A stretch of DNA of 64,000 bases from CAVTWS01 sp963738445 (GTDB lineage: Bacteria > Actinomycetota > Acidimicrobiia > Acidimicrobiales > SHLQ01): positions 274,621 through 338,620 of the forward strand of contig CAVTWS010000006.1 in NCBI GenBank assembly GCA_963738445.1. The letters run 5' to 3'. The position numbers and the translations under genes were made by a program. The number at the start of each line of letters is the position of its first letter. Position 1 is the stretch's first letter. Positions 28,154 through 37,600 of the stretch are shown here, one piece after another. The notes below the pieces were generated by a model. That model searched no databases. It was not told the DNA's origin and saw only the letters and a program-made list of their open reading frames with translations.

Positions 28154-29251
28154 TCACCGACCGGGTGGGCGGCGCTCGAACCACCGGGCCAGGGCGTCGT
28201 GGGGCAGCGCCTCCACGAGGCGACCCCGACCGGTCATCGGTGCGTTGTCGACCAAGGCGTTCAGGACCGCCTCCTCGGTCGCCTGCACCACCGCCTCGAA
28301 CAGCGGGTCGATCCGTCCCCAAGGCACGAACACCAACTGGTCCAGCTCCCGGCCCGACCCCGGCAGCCCCATCGCGTCGCGTGAGAACCCTCCGGGGTTC
28401 GCCGTGGACAGGGCGAGCACGATGTCACCGCTGTGGTGGCTTGCGTGCGTGCCGGTGCGGGCCAACCCGAGGGGCGCCCGGCGGGCCAGGGCGCGGCACT
28501 GATCGGGCAGCAGCGGCGCATCGGTGATGACCACGACGATGACCGAACCGGCGCCTTCGGCGGGGTCACCCGGCCGGCGTCCGAACGTCCATCCTTCGTC
28601 GACGAGGATCCGCCCGACCGGGATGCCGTCGACGGTGAGGTTGCGCATGGAGCCGAAGTTCGCCTGCACGAACGCCCCGACCGTGTACGTGCGCTCGCCC
28701 ACGGGCACGACCCGGGACGCGGTGCCGTTGCCGCCCTTGAAGCCGTAGCAGATCATGCCGGTGCCGCCGCCGACAGAACCCTCCGACATCGGACCGCCAC
28801 GGGCGCGATCGAGCGCGGCGACGACGTGCTCGGCCGTCACGGTCGGGCGCGAGATGGCGTTCAGGTGCCCGTCCCACGTCTCGCCGATGATCGGGAGCAG
28901 CCAGCTGTCGGTCCCCGGAGAGCGTCGGCGCGTGTCCCATTCGACGACCGCGGCGTGCACGGTCCCGACGGCGTTGGTGTTGGTGAGGCAGACCGGCCCG
29001 GTCATCGTGCCGCTCTCGGCCACCCAGTGGCTACCGGTCAGTTCGCCGTTGCCGTTGAGCGAGAACATCCCGGCCGCGCACGGATCGCCGTCGTCGTCCC
29101 GGCCCCGCGGATGGATGGCCGTGACCCCGGTCCGGATGTCGTCGCCTTCGACGATCGTGCTGACGCCGACCTCGATGCCGGTGACATCGGTGAGCGCGTT
29201 CATCGGACCGGGCGCACCTTCGACCACGATGCCGAGGTCGCGTGCCCTCAT
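28154..29251 (-). CDS. P1 family peptidase (DmpA / beta-peptidyl aminopeptidase type)
   Basis: This 365-residue N-terminal-nucleophile hydrolase precursor belongs to a family that self-cleaves between Gly and Ser to expose the catalytic serine. The motif is visible as QANFGSMRN, placing the cleavage at Gly200-Ser201. Other conserved pieces are ALTDVTGIEVGVSTIVEG at the N-terminus, SLNGNGELTGSHWVAESG, SVGGGTGMICYGFKGGNGTASR and VVVITDAPLLPDQCRALARRA. Known members release N-terminal amino acids, D-amino acids or beta-amino acids. Its ATG overlaps the acyl-CoA dehydrogenase stop by four bases, an unusual partnership hinting at processing of an amide- or CoA-linked substrate. Confidence 0.9.
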   Translation of the reverse strand: MRARDLGIVVEGAPGPMNALTDVTGIEVGVSTIVEGDDIRTGVTAIHPRGRDDDGDPCAAGMFSLNGNGELTGSHWVAESGTMTGPVCLTNTNAVGTVHAAVVEWDTRRRSPGTDSWLLPIIGETWDGHLNAISRPTVTAEHVVAALDRARGGPMSEGSVGGGTGMICYGFKGGNGTASRVVPVGERTYTVGAFVQANFGSMRNLTVDGIPVGRILVDEGWTFGRRPGDPAEGAGSVIVVVITDAPLLPDQCRALARRAPLGLARTGTHASHHSGDIVLALSTANPGGFSRDAMGLPGSGRELDQLVFVPWGRIDPLFEAVVQATEEAVLNALVDNAPMTGRGRLVEALPHDALARWFERRPPGR

Positions 29252-30345
29252 TTCGGCAACCCCAGGACCCGCTCGGCGAGCACGTTGCGGAGCACGTTCG
29301 ACGTGCCCCCCATGATCGTGTAGGCCGGGGCGTAGACCAGCCCCTTGGTGATGTCGTCCCAGAGCAGGGCATCCGGGCCGAGCACCCGGGCCACGAAGTC
29401 GGCGACCCGCTGCTCGTGTTCGGTGCAGAAGACCTTGGTGGCCGCGCTGAACCCGGACGGGGCCTGGCCGAGCACCTCGCGGGCGACGAGCAGCCGTCCG
29501 AGCTGGTACCCGGTCTCCATTCGGGCGATCTCCTGGCGCATCAGGGGATCGGACCTGTCGACGCGCTCGAGCGCCCGCCGGTAGAGCGCGATGTTCGAGA
29601 CCAGTCGATCGATGCCGCCCCGTTCGTGCTCGAGTTGGCGCATGGTCTGGGCGAAGCTGTTCCCCTCCTGGCCCACCAGGTTCTCGACCGGCACCTCGAC
29701 GTCGCTGAAGAACACCTCGCAGAAGTGCTGATTGGTGGTGAGGTCCTCGATCGGCCGCACCTCGATCCCGGGCGATGTCATCGGCACCACGATCTCGCTG
29801 ATGCCCCGGTGCTTGGGGCCGTCAGTGGAGGTCCGGCAGATCAGGTAGCAGTAGTCGGCGTGAGCGCCGAAGCTGGTCCAGATCTTCTGTCCGTTGACGA
29901 CGAACACGTCGCCCCGACGCTCGGCTCGGGTCGACAACGACGCCAGGTCCGACCCGGCGCCCGGCTCGCTCATCCCGATGCACCACGTCGTCTCACCGGC
30001 GCGGATCTCGGGCAGGTAGCGGTCTTTCTGCTGGTCGGTCCCGTAGGCGATGAGGGTCGGACCCATCTGGCGATCAGCGAACCATGAGGCGGCGATGGGC
30101 GCGCCGGCCGCGATGAGCTCCTCGGCGATGATCAGGCGATCGATCGGCGGTCGGCCACCGCCGCCAACCTCGAGTGGCCAGGTGAGGCCGATCCAGCCTC
30201 GGGCGCCGAGCTCACGGCTGAACTCCTTCGAGAAGCCGTTGATCCAGGCGTCGTTGGCTCGGCCGAACCTCGAGACCGCGTCCGCCGCCACCATCCGAGC
30301 TTCGTCGCGCAGGCGACGCTGCTCGTCGGTCCATCCGAACTCCAA
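29248..30345 (-). CDS. Acyl-CoA dehydrogenase
   Basis: The 365-residue flavoprotein has the ACAD middle-domain signature TWCIGMSEPGAGSDLASL and the beta-domain VVNGQKIWTSFGAHADYCYL. A C-terminal four-helix domain ends in YTIMGGTSNVLRNVLAERVLGLPK, where the FAD-binding GGTS motif is clear. It would oxidise acyl-CoA to enoyl-CoA with an electron-transfer flavoprotein; chain specificity cannot be read. It overlaps the P1 peptidase (ATGA), is divergent from the multicopper oxidase gene, and could act with the enoyl-CoA hydratase at 32.5 kb, though that gene is on the other strand. Confidence 0.92.
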   Translation of the reverse strand: MEFGWTDEQRRLRDEARMVAADAVSRFGRANDAWINGFSKEFSRELGARGWIGLTWPLEVGGGGRPPIDRLIIAEELIAAGAPIAASWFADRQMGPTLIAYGTDQQKDRYLPEIRAGETTWCIGMSEPGAGSDLASLSTRAERRGDVFVVNGQKIWTSFGAHADYCYLICRTSTDGPKHRGISEIVVPMTSPGIEVRPIEDLTTNQHFCEVFFSDVEVPVENLVGQEGNSFAQTMRQLEHERGGIDRLVSNIALYRRALERVDRSDPLMRQEIARMETGYQLGRLLVAREVLGQAPSGFSAATKVFCTEHEQRVADFVARVLGPDALLWDDITKGLVYAPAYTIMGGTSNVLRNVLAERVLGLPK

Positions 30346-30451
30346 ACGACTGCCCTCCCCGACGGATCCGGCGCGTCGCTGCGACCGGGTAACACCCGGC
30401 CGCAGGGTACCGCGACGAGGCGTGACCCCTGTCCCCGTGGGATCAGGACGA

Positions 30452-30472
30452 AGGTCCCGGGACCTCGGGTCC
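30452..30472. promoter_or_regulatory. Palindromic GGGACC element upstream of multicopper oxidase (DosR-like)
   Basis: AGGTCCCGGGACCT (30452-30465) is a perfect 14-bp palindrome. The overlapping GGGACCTCGGGTCC (30459-30472) loosely resembles the hypoxia-regulator DosR/DevR box GGGAC-N4-GTCCC. It lies about 24 bases before the multicopper oxidase ATG, close to the expected promoter. Function is speculative. Confidence 0.35.
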
Positions 30473-30495
30473 GCGCCTCCTTACAGTCGATCCCG

Positions 30496-31902
30496 ATGAC
30501 GACCACATCGATCACCCCGCCTGATTCCTCCGCCGCGCCCACCCCACCCGGGCCGCCGACGAGCCCGGGCATCATCGGCCTCATGGCCGTCGTCGGCGCC
30601 CTGGCCGCCGTGGCCCTTGGCTTGGCCATCGCCTCGTTCTTCACCGGCGATGGCGACGGCGGATCCGTATCGACCGGAGCCTCGACCGCCATCACCGCCA
30701 CGTTGAGCGAGTTCGCCATCGATGTGCCGGCCCAGGTCCCGACGGGTGACGTCGAGATCACGGTGAACAACGGCGGCTCCCTGGTCCACAACCTGGCGCT
30801 GCGCGAGACCGGCGCCAAGACGCCCGACCTCAACGCCGGCGCGTCCGCCGTGCTGTCCCTGCCCGGCCTGCAGGAGGGGACCTACGAGCTGTATTGCACC
30901 ATCCAGGGCCATGCCGAATCCGGCATGTCCACCACGCTCACGGTGTCAGAAGGTGGCGTCACCACACCGGCGAGCGACCACGCCGACCTGTCCGAGGCCG
31001 ACGCCACGCTCCGCAACCAGGTCATGATCGACTCGATCCTCGAGTTCCCGGCCGCGACCGAAGGCCTCGGCAACCAGGTGCTCGAGCCCGAGATCCTGGC
31101 CGACGGCACCAAGCACTTCGAGCTCACCGCCGCCATCACGCCGTGGGAGGTGGAGCCCGGACGGATCGTCGATGCCTGGACCTACAACGGCATGGTCCCC
31201 GGTCCCCGCATCAATGTCGACGTGGGTGACCAGGTCGAGGTCCAGATCACCAACAACCTGCCGCTCGGCACCGACATCCACTGGCACGGCATCGACGTCC
31301 CGAACGCCCAGGACGGCGTGTCGCCTCTCACCCAGGACATGATCCTGACCGGCGAGACGTACACCTACGAGTTCACCGTGACCGAGGCGGCGATCGGCAT
31401 GTTCCACGCCCACGCCCATGCTCAGGAGGCCGTACCCAACGGCATGTTCGGCACCATCTACGTCGGCGAGATCCAGATGCCGGTCGGCCAGACGATCTCG
31501 GGTATCGAGGTGCCCCAGGATCTGGAGCTCGCCGTGGACATCCCCATGGTGCTCAACGACGCCGGCGTGATCGGCTTCTCGCTCAACGGGAAGAGCTTCC
31601 CGGCCACGGCCCCGATCGTCGCCCAGCTGGGTGACTGGATCCGGGTCACCTACTTCAACGAAGGCCTGCAGGTGCACCCCATGCACCTGCACGGCATGGA
31701 GCAGCTCGTGGTCGCCAAAGACGGCGAGTTCCTCGACTACCCGTACGCCGCCGACACCGTCCTCGTGGCGCCCGGCGAGAGGTACACCGTGCTGGTGCGA
31801 GCGGCCGAACCCGGCGCCTGGGTCTGGCACTGCCACATCTTGAACCACGTCGAATCCGAAGACGGCGTGTTCGGCATGCTCACCGCTCTGATCATCGAAT
31901 GA
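30496..31902 (+). CDS. Membrane-anchored multicopper oxidase with three cupredoxin domains
   Basis: The 468-residue protein has a short N-terminal cytoplasmic piece and one membrane helix (GIIGLMAVVGALAAVALGLAIA, about residues 26-46), so the rest is extracytoplasmic. Domain 1 (about 65-150) is a plastocyanin-like fold with a full type 1 copper set: LVHNLAL, YELYCTIQGHAESGM. Domain 2 has the trinuclear-site histidines DIHWHGIDV and MFHAHAHAQ. Domain 3 has VHPMHLHGMEQ and WVWHCHILNHVESEDGVFGM, giving a second type 1 site. Such enzymes oxidise phenols, metals or similar substrates using O2; the substrate is unknown. The extra N-terminal type 1 domain could relay electrons. It is followed 43 bases later by a PNPOx-fold gene. 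Confidence 0.9.
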   Translation: MTTTSITPPDSSAAPTPPGPPTSPGIIGLMAVVGALAAVALGLAIASFFTGDGDGGSVSTGASTAITATLSEFAIDVPAQVPTGDVEITVNNGGSLVHNLALRETGAKTPDLNAGASAVLSLPGLQEGTYELYCTIQGHAESGMSTTLTVSEGGVTTPASDHADLSEADATLRNQVMIDSILEFPAATEGLGNQVLEPEILADGTKHFELTAAITPWEVEPGRIVDAWTYNGMVPGPRINVDVGDQVEVQITNNLPLGTDIHWHGIDVPNAQDGVSPLTQDMILTGETYTYEFTVTEAAIGMFHAHAHAQEAVPNGMFGTIYVGEIQMPVGQTISGIEVPQDLELAVDIPMVLNDAGVIGFSLNGKSFPATAPIVAQLGDWIRVTYFNEGLQVHPMHLHGMEQLVVAKDGEFLDYPYAADTVLVAPGERYTVLVRAAEPGAWVWHCHILNHVESEDGVFGMLTALIIE

Positions 31903-31945
31903 CGGGCCGCCGAGGCCCCTACCCACCTGTCGAAGGGAGAGCGCC

Positions 31946-32374
31946 ATGAGTGCGATCAAGGACTGGAGCGGTCTCGAGGTGTTGCCGGCCGACGTGTGCT
32001 GGGGTCTTCTCGGCGAGATCCCGATCGGCCGGATCGCCTTCATCTCCGCCGGAGAACCGACGATCCTCCCCGTGAACTTCGCCGTCGACGGTCACAGTGT
32101 CGTGTTCCGAACCGCCTCGGGGTCCAAGCTCGACAACGCGATCATGGAACGGCCCGCCGCCTTCGAGGCCGACTCGTGGAACGCGGACAAGCGGGCCGGC
32201 TGGAGCGTGGTGATCCACGGGTTCACCACCGAGGTGCTCGACGACGCCGAGGTCGCCCGACTCGAGGCGCTCGGGATCGCGCCCTGGGCCGACGCCGTGC
32301 CCCGCTCGAACTGGGTGCGCCTGCAACCTGACGAGATCAGTGGTCGCCGCATCGGCGTCACGCTCGGCTTCTGA
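31946..32374 (+). CDS. Pyridoxamine 5'-phosphate oxidase-fold protein
   Basis: The 142-residue protein has the split-barrel flavin-binding fold: GEIPIGRIAFISAGEPTILP, VNFAVDGHSVVFRTASGSKL, GWSVVIHGFTTEV and WVRLQPDEISGRRIG, the typical pattern of the small actinobacterial PNPOx-like family that binds FMN or F420. A strong GAAGGGAG site precedes ATG 31946. True pyridoxine oxidase activity is unlikely for this short group. It likely follows the multicopper oxidase on one transcript. Confidence 0.87.
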   Translation: MSAIKDWSGLEVLPADVCWGLLGEIPIGRIAFISAGEPTILPVNFAVDGHSVVFRTASGSKLDNAIMERPAAFEADSWNADKRAGWSVVIHGFTTEVLDDAEVARLEALGIAPWADAVPRSNWVRLQPDEISGRRIGVTLGF

Positions 32375-32460
32375 TCGGGTGATCCTCGTCGCGGCCCTCG
32401 GTTTGCCGCCCGACGCCCTGTGGCTCAGAGTGGGGGCGGCATCCACCGACAGCGACAGGG

Positions 32461-33249
32461 GTGAGCGTGAGCGACGATCGCGTCAAGCTCGAGGTCGACG
32501 GCGCCGTCGCCGTCATCACCAACGACAACACGGACAAACACAACGCGTTCGACGACGCCATGGACAGCCGGCTGTTCGAGATCCTCGCCGAGCTGAAGGC
32601 GCGGCCCGAGATCCGCGCGGTGATCTGGCGGGGCGAGGGCCGATCCTGGTCGTCAGGACGCGATGTCGGCGCCATCGGCGGCGGCGACGTCGCGATCAGC
32701 CACCACGAGCTGATGCGGCGGGGCCACCGGGGCATCCAGCAGGTCTTCGACCTCGACGCACCGATCATCGTGGCGATCCAGGGCTGGGCGATCGGCGGCT
32801 CGTTCCAGCGGGCGCTGCTGTGCGACATCCGCATCGCCGCGGAGGGCGCCCGGTTCATGCTCCCCGAGGTCGGCCACGGCGTGATCCCCGACACCGGCGG
32901 AGTGGGGCGCCTGTTCCAGATCTGCGGCCACGGCGTGGTCAGCGACATGGTGCTGACCGGCCGCGCCATGTCGGCCGAAGAGGCGCTGGCCCACGGAATC
33001 GTGTCGCGCGTCGTGCCTCCGGATCAGCTCGACGCCACCGCACGCGAGATGGCCGAGAAGATCGCCGCCGCGCCTGCGGTCACCGTCAAGATGGCCCGTC
33101 GGGTCATCAGCCATCTCGGCGAACCAGCGATCCGGAGCTCCATGGCCGACGAGCTGATCTTCCAGACCTTCATCAGCCGATCCGACGACATGGCCGAGAT
33201 GCGAGGGGCCCGCGCCGAAGAACGCCCACCCCGCTACACAGGGAGCTGA
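32461..33249 (+). CDS. Enoyl-CoA hydratase/isomerase family protein
   Basis: The 262-residue crotonase-fold protein has an oxyanion-hole region in EGRSWSSGRDVGAIGGGD, and AIQGWAIGGSFQRALLCDIRIA is the classic central helix and strand. The site for the two usual catalytic Glu residues reads LPEVGHGVIPDTGG, with one Glu present (PEVG) and Asp at the second position. The function is probably hydration or isomerisation of an acyl-CoA. The GTG start at 32461 could also be the GTG six bases later. The SDR gene starts two bases after its stop. Confidence 0.88.
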   Translation: MSVSDDRVKLEVDGAVAVITNDNTDKHNAFDDAMDSRLFEILAELKARPEIRAVIWRGEGRSWSSGRDVGAIGGGDVAISHHELMRRGHRGIQQVFDLDAPIIVAIQGWAIGGSFQRALLCDIRIAAEGARFMLPEVGHGVIPDTGGVGRLFQICGHGVVSDMVLTGRAMSAEEALAHGIVSRVVPPDQLDATAREMAEKIAAAPAVTVKMARRVISHLGEPAIRSSMADELIFQTFISRSDDMAEMRGARAEERPPRYTGS

Positions 33250-33250
33250 C

Positions 33251-34132
33251 ATGACCGACACCATCGGTATCCCCGAACCGCCCCCGCTGGGGACCAGCGC
33301 GCTGCCCGCCGGCACCTACGAGGGATCCGTCGTGTTCATCACCGGTGGCGGCACCGGACTCGGCAAGGCGATCGCCACCGAGTTCGCCCGGCTCGGAGCC
33401 AAGATCGTCATCGCCAGCCGCAAGCCCGAGCACCTCGATGCCGGCCGTGAGGCCATCGACGAGCTCGGCGCTCCGGTCGTTGTCACCGCCTGCGACATCC
33501 GCGATCCCGACAGCGTGGCCGCCGCGTTCTCCGCCGCCGTCGAGGCCTTCGGCCTTCCGGACGTGCTCATCAACAACGCGGCGGCGAACTTCCCGGTGCC
33601 GGCCGAGGACATGTCGCCCAATGCTTGGCGCACCGTCGTCGACATCACCCTCAACGGCACGTTCTTCTGCGCCCGGGAGTTCGGCCGCCGGCACCTCGCG
33701 GCCGGCACGCCGGGATCCATCGTCAACGTCGGGGCCAGCTACGCCTGGACCGGCGGCCCCGGTTTCGCCCACTCCGCCGCGGCCAAGGCGGGGGTGAAGA
33801 ACATGGTCGAGACCCTGGCCGTCGAATGGGGGCCCTACGGAATCCAGGTGAACGGGCTCGTCCCGGGCCTGTTCCCGCACGAGGACATGACCGCCGACAT
33901 CCAGGGCAACCTGGCGCGGACCAGCGACAAGGACGTCTGTCAGCCGGCGCTGCGGGTCGGCCGGCTCCGGGAGCTCGGCTGGGCGGCCACGTTCCTGGCC
34001 TCGCCGTACGCCCGGTTCATCTCCGGGCACACCCTGGTGGTCGACGGCGCCAACTGGCAGCGCCGTCTGCTCACGAATCCGCCGGTGGTGACGGTTCGGG
34101 ATCAGATGGGGAAGGGTCCGTTCGAGCTGTAG
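33251..34132 (+). CDS. SDR family oxidoreductase, 2,4-dienoyl-CoA reductase-like
   Basis: The 293-residue Rossmann-fold enzyme has the NADP-binding motif FITGGGTGLGKAIA and an Arg-rich cofactor selector ASRKPEHL, followed by VLINNAAANFPVPAED. In place of the classical YxxxK, the active site reads SYAWTGGPGFAHSAAAKAG, i.e. SxxxK with an upstream Tyr, as in mitochondrial-type 2,4-dienoyl-CoA reductases. NGLVPGLFPHEDM follows the lid. It lies directly after the enoyl-CoA hydratase gene, which supports a role in unsaturated acyl-CoA breakdown. Confidence 0.88.
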   Translation: MTDTIGIPEPPPLGTSALPAGTYEGSVVFITGGGTGLGKAIATEFARLGAKIVIASRKPEHLDAGREAIDELGAPVVVTACDIRDPDSVAAAFSAAVEAFGLPDVLINNAAANFPVPAEDMSPNAWRTVVDITLNGTFFCAREFGRRHLAAGTPGSIVNVGASYAWTGGPGFAHSAAAKAGVKNMVETLAVEWGPYGIQVNGLVPGLFPHEDMTADIQGNLARTSDKDVCQPALRVGRLRELGWAATFLASPYARFISGHTLVVDGANWQRRLLTNPPVVTVRDQMGKGPFEL

Positions 34133-34646
34133 CCGGTTCATCCGGCGTCTCGGGCTTCCTCTCGTCGCCGTCACCATCGTCGGTCCACTCGTCGTCGCCA
34201 TCATCGGTGGTCGACTCGTCGTCGTCATCGTCGGTCGACTCGCCGTCGGTCGACTCACCATCGGTCCCACCGTCGTCGTCATCGTCGGTCGACTCACGCC
34301 CGTCGTCGCGGGAGGCGGACGGCGACGGTGGTGTGAACTCCTCGGTGGGGACCCAACCTCCGGCGTCCTCGTCGACGTTGGGATTCGACAGAAGGTTGCC
34401 GCTGGCCGCCAGCGCGACCGCGAGCGCGGCGGAGCGCTCGACGACCGCCACCATGTGATGACCGGCGGCCACGCTCGCCGACAGCAGCGGTGGGTCGCCG
34501 AGCGAGCGGATGAGCACAGTCGGGTCCTGGGCGGCGACGATGGGCTTGGCCTCGGGAAGCTCGCCCACCGGAACCCACAGGTTGACCGCGTGTTTGCGAG
34601 CCCGACGCCTCCGCCGCCCGCTCTGCCCGTTGCGCTGTCTACTCAT
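34071..34646 (-). CDS. Hypothetical protein with acidic Asp/Glu/Ser-rich tail
   Basis: The 191-residue protein has an Arg-rich start (SGRRRRRARKHAVNLWVPVGE), a short compact region (VLIRSLGDPPLLSASVAAGHHMVAVVERSAALAVALA), then a highly acidic, disordered C-terminus with repeated ESTDDDDD-like blocks. The compact part may be real and conserved, but I do not recognise it. The stop end overlaps the convergent SDR gene by 62 bases. It sits 24 bases after the SNF2 helicase on the same strand and may be co-transcribed with it. Confidence 0.6.
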   Translation of the reverse strand: MSRQRNGQSGRRRRRARKHAVNLWVPVGELPEAKPIVAAQDPTVLIRSLGDPPLLSASVAAGHHMVAVVERSAALAVALAASGNLLSNPNVDEDAGGWVPTEEFTPPSPSASRDDGRESTDDDDDGGTDGESTDGESTDDDDDESTTDDGDDEWTDDGDGDERKPETPDEPATARTDPSPSDPEPSPPADS

Positions 34647-34670
34647 GCGCGCCTCCGGTGCGACCGCTAC

Positions 34671-37600
34671 TCATGCGCCGACACCTGGGCTGTCGTCGGT
34701 CAGCAGCGAGTCCGGACGCAGGCCGAGCGCCACGCGGAGTTGTTCGGCATCGAGGTCGGCCAGCGAGCTCGATCGGGGAAGCACCAGCCCGGCGATGTGG
34801 CGTTTGCCGGACACGACTTCCTCCACCCGCTCGTCGACGGTGCCCGGGCACACGAAACGATGCGAGATCACGGTTCGGGTCTGGCCGATGCGCCAGGCGC
34901 GGTCGCGGGCCTGATCCTCGACCGCCGGGTTCCACCATCGGTCGTACAGCACGACGTGACTGGCGGCGGTCAGGTTGAGCCCGGTGCCGCCCGCCTTGAG
35001 CGACAGCACCAGCGCGCCGGGACCGTCGGCCTTCTGGAAGTCGGCGACCATGCGGTCCCGCACGCCCCGGGCCAGGCTGCCGTCGTAGCAGGTGATCTTC
35101 GTGTCCATGACGTCACTGAGGTACACCGCCAGGCGGCGGCCCCAGGAGGCGAAGTGGGTGAAGATCAGCACCTTCTCGCCCGATTCGAACACCGCCTTGA
35201 CGATCTCTTCGAGCCGATCGAGTTTGCCGGAACGCCCCGCCAGCGGTTTGCCGTCATCGAGGTAGGCGACCGGGTGGTTGCAGATCTGCTTGAGCGCGGT
35301 GATGGCCGCCAGGATCGCCCCTTGCTGCATGGCGGTGTCCGCTTCGTTCGGACGGTTGAGCAGCTGATCGAGCACCGCCTGGTAGAGGCCGATCTGCTCG
35401 GGGGTCATCGTGCAGTGATCGAGCTCGTCGATGCGGTCCGGAAGCTCGGCGGCGACCTCGGGCTCGGTCTTGGTACGGCGGAAGATGAGCATGCCGTTGA
35501 GGGCGCGCAGCGCTGCGTCCTTGTCACCGGCGAGCTGCGCGATGAAGGTCGGTCGCGGCCCGACGAGGCCGGGGTTGGTGAAGTCGAGGATGGCCCACAG
35601 ATCGCCCAGGCCGTTCTCGATGGGCGTGCCGGTCAGCGCCACCCGGGTCGTCGCCGGGATCCGACGCAACAACTGTGCGGTTTCGCTGGCCGGGTTCTTG
35701 ATGGCCTGGGCTTCGTCGAGGATCAGCCGGCTCCAGGTTCGGCCGGCCATCGCCTCGATGTCTCGGACCGCAGTGCCATAGGTGGTGATGACGAGGTCGG
35801 CAGCCGAGACCGCCCGTTCGAGCTTGGCCGCCGAGAGTCGCGACGCGCCGTGGTGGAGGACGACGCGTAGGCCGGGCGTGAACCGCGCCGCTTCGGCGGC
35901 CCAGTTGCCGACCACGGCCGGCGGAGCGACGACGAGGGCCGGGTTGCCGGGCTCGGGCGGATGAGCCGCCAGGTGGGCGAGCACCGTCGGGGTCTTGCCC
36001 AAACCCATGTCGAGGGCCAGGCATCCACCGAGCTGGGCGGAATCGAGGAACCCCAGCCAGGACAGCGCCTCGGCTTGATAGCTGCGGAGCTCGCCGACGA
36101 ACCCGGCGGGTGTGGTCTCGGGTTCGAGGGTCGCGTCACGGGCCCGGGCCAGAAGATCACTGGCCCAGCTCGACCCGCCCACGGCGACACCGCCCGAAAG
36201 GCCGGCACCGTGCACGCCCATGCCGAACCGCAGGATCTCGGCTCCGGTGAGGTGGTTGACGTTGACCCGTTCGGCGAGGGCGGCGGCCGCTTCCTTGAGA
36301 TCGACCCGATCGAGCTCGATCCAGCGGCCCCGGGACCGAACGAGCGGTCGGGCATCAGCGGCGAGTCGAGCGATGTCCGCCGCCGACAGCTCCACGTCGT
36401 CGAAGAGGATCGACCAGCGAACGTTGCTGAGCTGGTGAGCGCCGACGACCGATTCGCCGGTTCGTTCGGTGAACAGCTGCAGCACCGGCTTGGGCCGGCG
36501 TCGAGACAGCGACGGCACCCGGACGATGAACCCGGCGGTCTCGAGGTCACGACCGATGACCGTCATGAAGTCCCAGGCTTCGTCCTGGCTCAGCACGACC
36601 TGCCCCCGCCTCAGCTCTCCCGGGCGCTTCAACACGGGGAACATCCGCTCGAGGCGCACGAGCTCGTCGGCCAGCCGGCGCGTGTTGGGGCTGTCGGTCA
36701 ACGCCAGCTCGATGGGGAGGAGCCGGCCGTCGGCGCCCGGGCCGAGCACCGAGAGGAACCAGGCGTCGCGGATGTCGGGCGGGTCGAGCTGGATGACCAG
36801 TCGGGGCCGGTTGGGCGAGGTGACCGTGCGGGTCCACTGCTCGAGGCGCTGCGTGAGTTGGCCGCCGACCGCGGTCGGCACGGTGAACGGGGTGCCGTCG
36901 AGCCGAGTGGATACCGATTCGGCCACCTCCGTCGGGGTCTTCGTTCGAGGCGGCGGGGCCGGGAACTCGAGGCGAGATGCCGCCCCGGCGACGATCGTGT
37001 CGACGACGGCGCCGAGCACGGCGAGCGTGATCGAGCGGGAGTCGTTCCGCTGCACGGCGGTGATGGGACCCGGCATGGCACCGGCGAGCGCGGCGATCTC
37101 GCCATCTGAGTACAGGGCCGGAACCCAGGTCACGGCGATGCGAGTGGGAGAGGTGTCGGGCGGGTTCTGCCGGCGGACGGTGGGCGCGATCGAGCCCTTG
37201 GCGACGAGTCGCACCCCCATGTGGGCCACGTGAGACAGCCACAGGACGCTGTCGCCGACACCTTCGGTCCCGACTCCACCGGCTAGAGCGATGAGCCAGC
37301 CGAGGGCGTCCTTGACGCCGATGGCGAGCGCCTCGGCGCGTTGGTTCCCCGCCAGTTCGACGTCGGGGTGGACCGACCATCCCTCGGGTGGGCCGCCGAT
37401 GGATTCCAGGCGGGTGGCCAACTCGTCGTTCGTTTCGGGCCGACAACCCGGCCCTCCCGCCCAGATGACCAGGTGCCCCGACACCCACGACGCTTGCAGC
37501 TGAACCTCTCCCGGCGGGCCGGGGTCGATCTCGTGATCATCGGCGTGGTCATCAGAGGTGAGCGCGGCGGCTGCCGCGGCCTTGGATCGCCGGCGCCGAC

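Noticed and set aside
35961..37109. Plus-strand frame opposite the SNF2 helicase
   Set aside because: No motifs, and the helicase motifs on the minus strand are continuous.
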